Made by a program: the position numbers and the translations under genes
Notes under the pieces: generated by a model
Told to the model about the DNA's origin: nothing
The model's input: only the letters and a program-made list of their open reading frames with translations
Databases searched by the model: none
NCBI GenBank assembly: GCA_015257635.1
Contig: JABZJU010000039.1
Span: 270-5,412 of the forward strand
Origin: Nanosynbacter sp.
GTDB lineage: Bacteria > Patescibacteriota > Saccharimonadia > Saccharimonadales > Saccharimonadaceae
DNA: 5,143 nt
Direction of reading: 5' to 3'
Shown: piece after piece, positions 1 to 4,955 of the stretch
Layout of the letters: each line of letters begins with the position of its first letter
Numbering within the stretch: the first letter of the stretch is position 1

Positions 1-372
1 GAACTAGTGCGCGGCATTTGTTTCGATAAAATCTCATCCTACCCGTCCAGCCCCGGAAAGTTTATAGCGTACTATGACGGCAATTACACCGGCCAAACCT
101 ATACCGTAAAAAATACAGACCTTGCTCGACTGAGCTCAAGTGAAACTATACAGACATATTTACAAAGCTTTAACATATCCTCGCACGCAACCGACCTAAA
201 AAACCTTGCCGAAGCTTTCATGTCTGACCCATTTTATATTTCAGTGCCCATATATTTTTATCAACAAACCACCACGCCATTAGCCAGAAATGACCTAGCG
301 AAAACTATAAACGTCGCAAATATGAACGCAATCCTAAAACAAGTAAAGGCGACGATAATTCTGGATTATTAG
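1..372 (+). CDS. 3' end of an unrecognised protein (5' truncated by window edge)
   Basis: The reading frame is open from the first base, so GTG at 7 need not be the real start; this is probably the C-terminal part (about 123 codons) of a longer protein. I do not recognise the family. The visible part is rich in Tyr, Ser, Thr and Asn (for example YYDGNYTGQTYTV near the start and FYISVPIYFYQQTTTP around residues 77-91), a composition common in surface or secreted proteins, but no signal or membrane segment is visible. The end of the gene is uncertain. In another frame, codons 294-407 encode a charged stretch ending LLALADFLAEKRF before TGA. A frameshift near 291-300 would give the gene that alternative tail. 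The gene converges on the ASCH gene, whose stop is 67 bases further right. Confidence 0.6.
   Translation, partial: ELVRGICFDKISSYPSSPGKFIAYYDGNYTGQTYTVKNTDLARLSSSETIQTYLQSFNISSHATDLKNLAEAFMSDPFYISVPIYFYQQTTTPLARNDLAKTINVANMNAILKQVKATIILDY
306..329 (+). repeat. Imperfect 24-bp direct repeat, copy 1
   Basis: TATAAACGTCGCAAATATGA plus four more bases here matches positions 416-439 at 19 of 24 positions, counted by eye. This copy lies inside the 3' end of the left-edge gene. The partner lies in the gap between that gene and the ASCH stop. Confidence 0.4.
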
Positions 373-415
373 CTCTAGCCGATTTTCTAGCAGAGAAAAG
401 ATTCTGAAGAGGAAA

Positions 416-439
416 TATTAACGCCGCCAATATGCAAGC
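416..439 (+). repeat. Imperfect 24-bp direct repeat, copy 2
   Basis: This copy sits in the 67-bp convergent gap and abuts the ASCH stop codon. It differs from the 306-329 copy at five positions. It may be a leftover of a short local duplication of the upstream gene's 3' end; chance similarity in AT-rich sequence is possible. Confidence 0.35.
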
Positions 440-444
440 TCACC
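433..444. repeat. 12-bp direct repeat at the 3' end of the intact ASCH gene
   Basis: TGCAAGCTCACC here is identical to 1436-1447 at the end of the ASCH remnant. It covers the stop codon and extends 7 bases beyond it, so the shared segment is not purely coding. Similarity ends outside it on the left. Confidence 0.6.
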
Positions 445-781
445 GACAAACTCTAAACTCAACACCAATCACTCCATAAATCTTTTGGTCTTCAATAGAA
501 TAAAATTCAGAAATTTGATTTTCTAACCATTCGACATTATCACCGCCGAACTTTCGCGGATTATTGTGAGAAAATAAGTCACGAAATGTCGCGTATCTCA
601 GCAAACCAACAACCTCAGCGGTAACAGTTTGCTCAGAATTATCTCTATTTGTAAAAATAATCCGATCCCCAATCTGGATTTTCTGTCGTTTGGTATCATA
701 TAGTCGCGACTCGATAGTCTTATTGCTAGAAATAATAGCGTTAAACGGCTCGGTCGCCAATTTTAATTGGTGTGTGCTCAT
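440..781 (-). CDS. ASCH domain-containing protein
   Basis: A 113-residue protein of the ASCH (PUA-like beta-barrel) family, a fold associated with binding RNA or modified nucleosides; some members hydrolyse N4-acetylcytidine. Visible family features are the N-terminal lysine/glutamate/arginine signature NKTIESR (K21, E24, R26), the KRQKIQIGDRIIF segment with the conserved Gly-Asp turn (G38-D39), the strand QTVTAEVVG (51-59) and a C-terminal hydrophobic strand YGVIGVEFRV (102-111). About 110 residues is normal for single-domain ASCH proteins. The ATG at 781 is preceded by AAGAAAGG (plus-strand complement at 793-800), 11 bases upstream. The gene is divergent from the CYTH gene across 86 bp. A degraded relative lies on the other side of CYTH. 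The family call is firm; the substrate is unknown. Confidence 0.85.
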   Translation of the reverse strand: MSTHQLKLATEPFNAIISSNKTIESRLYDTKRQKIQIGDRIIFTNRDNSEQTVTAEVVGLLRYATFRDLFSHNNPRKFGGDNVEWLENQISEFYSIEDQKIYGVIGVEFRVCR

Positions 782-808
782 AAAATTATTTGCCTTTCTT
801 GCTATAAT
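780..808 (+). promoter_or_regulatory. Extended -10 promoter for the CYTH gene
   Basis: TGCTATAAT at 800-808 is a perfect TGN-TATAAT extended -10 element with no good -35 box at 16-18 bp, as expected for extended -10 promoters. Transcription would start near 815, giving a leader of about 53 nt before the CYTH ATG. The divergent ASCH promoter must lie in the same 86-bp gap. TTGAAT (complement of 831-836), 18 bp from TTTAAT (complement of 807-812), is a weak candidate for it. Confidence 0.45.
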
Positions 809-867
809 TAAACCATCATATTAAATAAATATTCAAATATCTACACTTCCATAAGAAAGGCTATCAA

Positions 868-1434
868 ATGACCAAAAAACTACTAGAAATCGAACGCAAG
901 CGACAGCTAACGGGCAATATTGAAGAGCTAATCGGGCGACTGCAAAACATCGGTTTTGATCTAACGAGTAATCTACGCGAAATTGATACGTATTATTATC
1001 GTCCTGATGTCGACTTTATGCAGACGGTTGAATGCTTGCGGATTCGCCAGCGTGATAGTTTTGCTGAGATAACATATAAGCCAGCAACGACCACTGCGAC
1101 GCATGCGGAGAATAATGTAATCATCAAGCCCGAGACAAACCTACCAATTCAGCCCGAAGATGCGGCAACCGCCAAGCAGCTACTGGCAAGCCTCGGTATG
1201 ATGCAACTGGTCGAGGTCAACAAATATCGTCGCTCGTTTCAGTCCTCTGATTTTCCGCAGGCAACGGTAGCCATCGACGAAATTAAAGGCGCCGGAACTT
1301 TCGTAGAAGTTGAGGTTTTGTCAGATGATGAGGCTAGCGCGCTGATGACAATTAGTGAAGTTGAAACCACACTTGGTCTGGATTCAATGGAAATTGTGAC
1401 GCGACCTTATCGGGATATTTGCATGGGACTTTAA
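868..1434 (+). CDS. CYTH domain protein (class IV adenylate cyclase / triphosphatase-like)
   Basis: A 188-residue CYTH protein, the triphosphate-tunnel metalloenzyme fold that acts on nucleotide or inorganic triphosphates with divalent metals. The diagnostic ExExK motif is present as EIERK (E7, E9, K11). Further tunnel residues are DTYY (40-43), the basic LRIR pair (R58, R60), ITYK (K71), NKYRR (118-122), the acidic AIDEIKG stretch (135-141) and the closing GTFVEVEV strand (143-150, E147 and E149). The full length and intact motif set suggest an active protein. CyaB-type members make cAMP and others hydrolyse thiamine triphosphate or tripolyphosphate; sequence alone does not separate them. 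ATG 868 has AAGAAAGG at 853-860 with a 7-nt spacer. The stop is followed at once by the ASCH remnant on the other strand. Confidence 0.88.
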   Translation: MTKKLLEIERKRQLTGNIEELIGRLQNIGFDLTSNLREIDTYYYRPDVDFMQTVECLRIRQRDSFAEITYKPATTTATHAENNVIIKPETNLPIQPEDAATAKQLLASLGMMQLVEVNKYRRSFQSSDFPQATVAIDEIKGAGTFVEVEVLSDDEASALMTISEVETTLGLDSMEIVTRPYRDICMGL

Positions 1435-1435
1435 T

Positions 1436-1447
1436 TGCAAGCTCACC
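1436..1447. repeat. 12-bp direct repeat at the 3' end of the ASCH remnant
   Basis: TGCAAGCTCACC, an exact copy of 433-444, begins one base after the CYTH stop codon. It marks the left edge of the duplicated ASCH-like segment and may be the recombination boundary. Confidence 0.6.
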
Positions 1448-1651
1448 ACAAACCGCACACCCCGCCCGCAATGTGCGTGTCAAAAATGCGCCGAGCGTGA
1501 GTGCGGAGGTCGCCGTCATAAAACGGAGTCCGATAGGACGGTCATTCCAGCCACTCTTACAGTGACTGTCTGACTGGTGTTTTCTCGATTCATAAAAATG
1601 ACTTCGTCTCCAGGTTGATTTTTTGGCGCTTTTCATTATTCACAGTACACC
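1436..1651 (-). pseudogene. Decayed ASCH-domain gene (truncated, frameshifted paralog)
   Basis: Reading the minus strand from about 1651 gives VNNEKRQKIN, matching LYDTKRQKIQ of the intact ASCH protein. After a one-base frameshift near 1606-1611 it continues as DEVIFMNRENTSQTVTV and RVAGM, matching DRIIFTNRDNSEQTVTA and EVVGL. The new frame then hits TGA at 1516-1518. A final piece reads GVRFVV (matching GVEFRV) at about 1444-1461. The first 27 or so residues and about 35 residues of the C-terminal half are missing. The DNA around the stop is nearly identical to the intact gene: TTTGTCGGTGAGCTTGCA there, the same minus one C here. The part between about 1455 and 1540 looks more GC-rich than its surroundings. 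The remnant is not expected to make a protein. Confidence 0.75.
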
Positions 1652-1654
1652 ACA

Positions 1655-1690
1655 TTGATCAAATATTACCCCTCCATTACAATTGAAATA
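1655..1690 (+). promoter_or_regulatory. Sigma-70-type promoter predicting a leaderless transcript
   Basis: TTGATC (1655-1660) and TACAAT (1678-1683) are separated by exactly 17 bp. Each matches the consensus hexamer at four or five of six positions. The usual start point, about 7 nt past the -10 box, falls on the A of the Nudix ATG at 1690. No Shine-Dalgarno sequence precedes this ATG, which agrees with a leaderless mRNA. Confidence 0.6.
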
Positions 1691-2109
1691 TGATTAAAGC
1701 AGTATCAAAAGCGCTTATTAAGAATAAAAATGGTAAATATCTACTGCTTTATAGGGGAGATACGCACCCTAATTTCCCTGGACATCTTGACCTTCCTGGA
1801 GGAGAAGTAGAATCGGAAGAGACCTCTAAGACGGCGACTGCGCGAGAAGTACAGGAAGAAACTGGCATATGTATATATCCAAATGGCTTAAAAAAGCTAT
1901 TTGTTAAGCAGTACAAAAACACAAAACATGTACTTTTTGAGATAGTCATGGATAAGACTGAGGCTGACATTTCTGTTAAATTGAGCTGGGAGCATAAAAA
2001 ATACCGCTGGATGACGCTATCAGAATTATTAGATACTAATATTCCAGAGGGCGCAGATCCTTATTATATAGATGTTATTGATTATTTAAAGCATTTATCC
2101 GAGACTTGA
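1690..2109 (+). CDS. Nudix hydrolase (139 residues)
   Basis: A single-domain Nudix pyrophosphohydrolase, which cleaves nucleoside diphosphates linked to another group, using Mg2+. The Nudix box GX5EX7REUXEEXGU is complete from G38 to I60: GGEVESEE, then AREVQEETGI with R52, E53, E56, E57 and G59. It is preceded by the typical strand LLLYRG (18-23) and the turn HLDLPGG (32-38). The C-terminal YRWMTLSEL (105-113) is the usual W-containing strand before the last helix. Length and layout resemble MutT/NTP-pyrophosphohydrolase types; the substrate cannot be read. There is no ribosome site before ATG 1690, and the promoter spacing suggests a leaderless mRNA. Its last 28 bases overlap the tail of a broken minus-strand gene. 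Confidence 0.88.
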   Translation: MIKAVSKALIKNKNGKYLLLYRGDTHPNFPGHLDLPGGEVESEETSKTATAREVQEETGICIYPNGLKKLFVKQYKNTKHVLFEIVMDKTEADISVKLSWEHKKYRWMTLSELLDTNIPEGADPYYIDVIDYLKHLSET

Positions 2110-2338
2110 TCTGTCCGACATATTTCCCATACTCTAATCTCTGGATATATCTGGGCTATAGCATAATTACCCTCGTCATAGTAGACTCCTTGAATATAAT
2201 TATCCGCCAGCGAGGATGACGGGTTTGGATGGTTTCATTGGATATATTATTCTCCCGATATACTCCAAGAGAAATTTGCCCCAAAAGAAAATGCGACAAA
2301 CTCACTTCAAGTCGCATATACTGGCTCTGTTTTATCAT
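2082..2338 (-). pseudogene. Frameshifted remnant of an unrecognised gene
   Basis: No single frame covers this stretch, yet both halves read like protein. From ATG 2338 one frame gives MIKQSQYMRLEVSLSHFLLG and reaches NETIQT near 2225. The neighbouring frame, open from 2234 to the TAA at 2082-2084, gives PSSSLADNYIQGVYY and then AIAQIYPEIRVWEICRTD. A one-base loss in the CCC run (complement of 2221-2223) would explain the break. The alternative, reading the second frame all the way from 2345, meets three stops. The tail overlaps the convergent Nudix gene by 28 bp. No family is recognised and no ribosome site is seen. It could be a sequencing error in a real gene of about 85 codons rather than true decay. 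Confidence 0.4.
2283..2317 (-). terminator. Possible intrinsic terminator
   Basis: On the minus strand, ATGCGAC (complement of 2311-2317) pairs with GTCGCAT (complement of 2291-2297) in a 7-bp stem with a 13-nt loop, followed directly by TTTCTTTT. It lies about 40 bases after the stop of the 87-residue gene, in the right orientation to end that transcript. The large loop and modest GC keep confidence moderate, and it overlaps the apparent frame of the broken gene. Confidence 0.4.
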
Positions 2339-2357
2339 ATTCGACTTAAAAATAAAA

Positions 2358-2621
2358 TTATTTAGAAAAATACTCTTCAATTTTTGCCGCCAGCTTAGTT
2401 TCTTCAGTTTCTTTATCGATAAACTGACCACCAGCATAAATCTCTCTCACTAGATTACCGAGCGAGTCAAACAATAAATAATAGTCATCAGCTATCCAAC
2501 CGTCCTCTTTAGCGAGCGACACCAAATAACATTCCTGACCGTTGTAACTGCCTAGTTGATAAAAACACTTGTCGCCATATTTCTCTTTAATGCAGTTCTC
2601 TATTTTTCGGTTAATTTTCAT
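2358..2621 (-). CDS. Hypothetical protein, 87 residues
   Basis: The family is not recognised. The protein is small, soluble and acidic: a Lys-rich start (MKINRKIENCIKEKYGDK), a tryptophan/tyrosine-rich centre (GSYNGQECYLVSLAKEDGW, then DDYYLLFDSLGNLV), and a charged C-terminal helix (KETEETKLAAKIEEYF). It has no signal peptide, membrane segment or known catalytic motif. The alternating hydrophobic segments suggest a small alpha/beta domain. ATG 2621 is preceded by GAAAGAGAG with about a 6-nt spacer, a fair ribosome site. The start overlaps the TGA of a headless upstream frame as ATGA, the classic layout for translational coupling. A possible terminator follows at 2283-2317. Confidence 0.7.
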   Translation of the reverse strand: MKINRKIENCIKEKYGDKCFYQLGSYNGQECYLVSLAKEDGWIADDYYLLFDSLGNLVREIYAGGQFIDKETEETKLAAKIEEYFSK

Positions 2622-2746
2622 CGTTTGCTCTCTTTCATAATTAATTTTATCATCTCCTTGTCTAGTTCTCGATTATCAACTCGAAATGCCCAAAATGCAT
2701 ATCGTGGTCGAGCGCCGTTTGGCGTGTCACCGATAAACTTATAACA
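2618..2746 (-). pseudogene. 42-codon headless remnant upstream of the 87-residue gene
   Basis: After a TAA at 2747-2749 a frame runs open to the TGA at 2618-2620, reading YKFIGDTPNGARPRYAFWAF then RVDNRELDKEMIKLIMKES. The sequence is protein-like (aromatic motif RYAFWAFRVDN, then an amphipathic Lys/Glu helix) but has no ATG, GTG or TTG near its beginning. It therefore looks like the C-terminus of a gene whose front was lost at the junction with the Nudix gene ending at 2757. Its TGA overlaps the next gene's ATG as ATGA, so the two were probably once a coupled operon pair. No family is recognised. Confidence 0.45.
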
Positions 2747-2756
2747 TTATTCGATT

Positions 2757-3308
2757 TTAGCGGATGCGAGATTGCGAAATATACGCCTGTAAAATTGTTT
2801 TTAGATCCACACTGTGGCGAAAGTTTATGCCGTCAATCTTATCCAGATCAACCCATTCTGGCGTGCCGTTAGTATAAGTCTTCTCACTGTCGGTTATGTT
2901 GTCGTTATTGATTTGCCCGTGCAGCTGGCTGTGGGTAAAGTACAGTTGGATTGACTGATTGGCTTGCGACTCAGCGTTGCGCTTGAAGAAAGTGGTTGCT
3001 TGGTGAATGATTTTATCTGGCGTGATGGTTAGTCCAGTTTCTTCCTTGACTTCACGGACAATTGATTCCTCGATCGTTTCGCCCTTCTCGACGCCGCCGC
3101 CAATTAGGCTATAACCGTCCCATTGCCTAGTCAAAAGAATCTTATTATCCTCAATAATCACCGCGTACACGCCGACACGAATATTTAATTCGTCAACAGG
3201 AACGGTGTATTGATTGTCGAAGACGTCTTTACAGATGATGGATTTAATAAAAGTCACCTCTTTCAGATTATAAGCATCCCCTTGTTTATAATATCGTGCG
3301 GATGTCAA
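2757..3308 (-). CDS. Nudix hydrolase (183 residues, TTG start)
   Basis: A Nudix hydrolase with an N-terminal extension of about 45 residues before the core strand RVGVYAVIIEDNKILLTR (44-61). The Nudix box is complete from G71 to L93: GGVEKGE, then VREVKEETGL with R85, E86, E89, E90 and G92. It is followed by a beta-rich region with FFKRNAESQ (107-115) and a C-terminal EWVDLDKI (151-158). The extension YYKQGDAYNLKEV is unlike those of the two other Nudix proteins here, so this is a separate subfamily. The start must be TTG at 3308: a stop codon lies immediately upstream in frame and the protein contains no internal Met. The ribosome site is weak. It lies 58 bp after the Maf stop, on the same strand. 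The substrate is unknown. Confidence 0.85.
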   Translation of the reverse strand: MTSARYYKQGDAYNLKEVTFIKSIICKDVFDNQYTVPVDELNIRVGVYAVIIEDNKILLTRQWDGYSLIGGGVEKGETIEESIVREVKEETGLTITPDKIIHQATTFFKRNAESQANQSIQLYFTHSQLHGQINNDNITDSEKTYTNGTPEWVDLDKIDGINFRHSVDLKTILQAYISQSRIR

Positions 3309-3319
3309 TTATGATCTTT

Positions 3320-3328
3320 ATTTTAGCA
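3320..3328 (-). promoter_or_regulatory. Possible extended -10 element for the TTG-start Nudix gene
   Basis: TGCTAAAAT on the minus strand is one mismatch from TGN-TATAAT and lies 11 bases before the TTG start, which would give a leader of only about 5 nt. No convincing -35 box is seen. Read-through from the Maf gene is an alternative. Confidence 0.25.
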
Positions 3329-3366
3329 TGGGCGGGCGAGAAATTACTATGTTTTACCGCAACTCT

Positions 3367-3957
3367 CTAGATATTACTGTTGTTTTTATAGCCTGTCTTT
3401 TTTAGCAGATTATACATCTTGTCTAATGGCAGTCCTAATGCGCCCATATATGAACCTTCAATTTTCTCAATCAACGCAAATCCCGCCGAATCAACATGAA
3501 AACCAAGCGCAGCATTACGACGGTTCGGATTGTAATTATGAGCGTTATCTAACATCGCCGCGTTAAAATTCATATATGTTATCTTTGTTTCCGTACTGTC
3601 AGTAAACGTTTTTCCTCGATTTATCACGCAGATGCCAGTGTAGATAGTTGTAGTTTCACCCGATTGGCTCAAACACATTTTCATCTTTTCGGTAGCGGTT
3701 TTCGCTTTATGCAAGCGCGAACCGTCAGGTAAAACACCGAATGTATCAGCAGCAACAATACAGTCGCCGGGATACAACTTGGCAAGAGCTTCTGCCTTTG
3801 AACGCGCCAACAGAATAGCAGTCTCTCTTGCGTCTAGCTCTGGGTGAGATTTCTCTATAGCTCGCTCATCAATATTAGCGCTAATAGCCTCGTAAGCTAG
3901 CCCGCTTCTATCCATGATCATGCGCTTAGTCGGCGATTCGGTGGCAAGTATTAGCAT
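3367..3957 (-). CDS. maf: Maf family nucleotide pyrophosphatase
   Basis: A Maf/YhdE-type protein of 196 residues, the normal length, which hydrolyses non-canonical or pyrimidine NTPs to NMP and pyrophosphate. Family landmarks run in order: the N-terminal phosphate loop LATESPTKR (4-12, usually LASxSPRR), NIDER (28-32), the catalytic aspartate in IVAADTFG (D71), LHKAKT (82-87, usually GKPxx), IYTGICV (105-111), and the closing SAGFALIEKIEGSY (157-170) with GLPLDK (175-180). The deviations in the first loop and at HKA may shift substrate preference. ATG 3957 has a perfect AAGGAGG (complement of 3965-3971) with a 7-nt spacer, the strongest ribosome site in the window. It follows the Nudix gene by 37 bp, so the two are probably co-transcribed. 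Confidence 0.88.
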   Translation of the reverse strand: MLILATESPTKRMIMDRSGLAYEAISANIDERAIEKSHPELDARETAILLARSKAEALAKLYPGDCIVAADTFGVLPDGSRLHKAKTATEKMKMCLSQSGETTTIYTGICVINRGKTFTDSTETKITYMNFNAAMLDNAHNYNPNRRNAALGFHVDSAGFALIEKIEGSYMGALGLPLDKMYNLLKKTGYKNNSNI

Positions 3958-3994
3958 GCTTTATCCTCCTTTTGAAAATCTTTTAATGATGAGA

Positions 3995-4525
3995 TCATTT
4001 ATTTTTACTTATCGCTGCTTTTAATCCTGCTAATTCCCTAGCTCGCTCAAACAAATGCACGTATTCTTTAGATGTGCCTGACTGAACTAGCTTAATAGCT
4101 TGCTGGAGATTATCACACCAAACAATTGAGCAGCCGTGCAGTTCTTCTTCGTCAATCCAAGCGCTTTTGCCGATCGTTCCATAAACATGTGCGGTAAAAT
4201 AATGCTGGTTACAATCCTCGTTATATGCCGACAAATGTGATTGTACAACACCCAAATAGTAGATATCTGTAATATTTGCTCCAACCTCTTCCTTAATTTC
4301 ACGGCGAACAGTCTGTTCTAAGCTCTCACCTACTTCTACATTACCTCCAGGCAGTTTGTAATGATTATATTTGTGCTCGTATACTAGAGCAATACGATTA
4401 TCATTATCAAACAAAATCGCCCGCGCACCGGTACGGATTGATTTTTCTGCGCTTGATAGTGGTGTTTGCAAACCAATAGTTTGGTCATTTATAGTCGACA
4501 AAAGACAATTAGAATCCATACTCAT
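3995..4525 (-). CDS. Nudix hydrolase (176 residues)
   Basis: A Nudix hydrolase with a short N-terminal extension. The core begins at IRTGARAILFDNDNRIALV (30-48). The Nudix box is complete from G61 to A83: GNVEVGE, then RREIKEEVGA with R75, E76, E79, E80 and G82. It is introduced by HYKLPGG (55-61). The downstream region carries HYFTAHVYG (108-116) and a long C-terminal helix (SKEYVHLFERARELAG). The acidic loop WIDEEELHG (123-131) follows the core strand. ATG 4525 is favoured over ATG 4519 because AAGGGAG (complement of 4533-4539) lies 7 nt before the first. The start overlaps the end of the upstream fragment by 17 bp. The Maf gene follows 37 bp later, indicating a shared transcript. The substrate is unknown. 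Confidence 0.88.
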   Translation of the reverse strand: MSMDSNCLLSTINDQTIGLQTPLSSAEKSIRTGARAILFDNDNRIALVYEHKYNHYKLPGGNVEVGESLEQTVRREIKEEVGANITDIYYLGVVQSHLSAYNEDCNQHYFTAHVYGTIGKSAWIDEEELHGCSIVWCDNLQQAIKLVQSGTSKEYVHLFERARELAGLKAAISKNK

Positions 4526-4955
4526 CTCTTAACTCCCTTATTTTTGCTAAATAACTATTATCTACTGATCCGTCTGGTAATATTTTTGGCAACAGAGCTA
4601 CACTTTCAGGAATACTTCCACGAGGAGACGCATTCCATCCGACCACAACGGGAGGAATATACGGCTTATCTATTTGCTCTTGAATTGTGTTCCACTCCTC
4701 AATTCTCTTGATAACTTGCTCTCTATAATTCTGTATAGGTCGCCGCATTGGTTCTGTAAAGTCAGGTAGAAATCCGTAATAACCGGTCATAGAGTCGGCA
4801 CCAGCAGCAAGATGGTCTAGTGCATGAGTAACCCTCAGACAAACTGTTGTCAAATACGGCTCTATCCTGTATTTCCTCCAGCTATATTCTTTCATATAAT
4901 TTATCACATCAGCATGCGACATATCTTTGTTGTTATTATTGCTATATTTTCTCAT
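4509..4955 (-). CDS. Probable fragment of a GH99/WbsX-like glycoside hydrolase
   Basis: The frame encodes 148 residues and is clearly protein-like. The pattern HADVINYMKEYS, GADSMTGYYGFLPD (about 53-66), a helix with YREQVIKRIEEW, then IPPVVVGWNASPRG (about 100-113) recalls GH99/WbsX-like barrel proteins. There a gaDA-x-t-x-Y segment is followed by a strand ending in GWD-x-x-PR. This assignment is tentative and comes from memory of the family. Such proteins are normally over 300 residues, so this would be an internal piece lacking both ends. The frame is also open upstream from 5006 with the family-like LILDRPYVSVFTSD, but there is no start codon there. ATG 4955 has no ribosome site. It overlaps the next gene by 17 bp. 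It may be a pseudogene. Confidence 0.55.
   Translation of the reverse strand: MRKYSNNNNKDMSHADVINYMKEYSWRKYRIEPYLTTVCLRVTHALDHLAAGADSMTGYYGFLPDFTEPMRRPIQNYREQVIKRIEEWNTIQEQIDKPYIPPVVVGWNASPRGSIPESVALLPKILPDGSVDNSYLAKIRELRDEYGF

Noticed and set aside
373..395. Possible small hairpin just after the left-edge gene
   Set aside because: The stem needs a bulge and has no T-run; the sequence is equally well explained as coding in the competing frame.
1352..1636. 94-codon open frame on the minus strand over the CYTH 3' end
   Set aside because: It covers the ASCH remnant but in the frame that does not match ASCH, and it overlaps the well-supported CYTH C-terminus. It is a by-product of the pseudogene sequence.
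1749..1970. Minus-strand open frame inside the first Nudix gene
   Set aside because: It lies opposite the Nudix box, which is clearly the real coding frame; the translation is low-complexity with no motif.
2082..2345. TGA read as glycine (recoded genetic code) to extend the broken gene
   Set aside because: A TAA also interrupts that frame, and several intact genes here end with TGA, so the standard bacterial code fits better.
2229..2453. Plus-strand open frame rich in Phe, Leu and Ile
   Set aside because: It is antisense to the 87-residue gene and the broken gene; its hydrophobic look is typical of the complement of charged coding sequence.
3985..3999. Hairpin AATGAT-GAG-ATCATT after the third Nudix gene
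   Set aside because: The stem is AT-rich, overlaps the stop codon and has no T-run directly behind it, so it is not credible as a terminator. The 37-bp gap fits co-transcription with Maf.
4087..4302. Alternative minus-strand frame inside the third Nudix gene
   Set aside because: It overlaps the Nudix coding frame completely and shows no motif or ribosome site.
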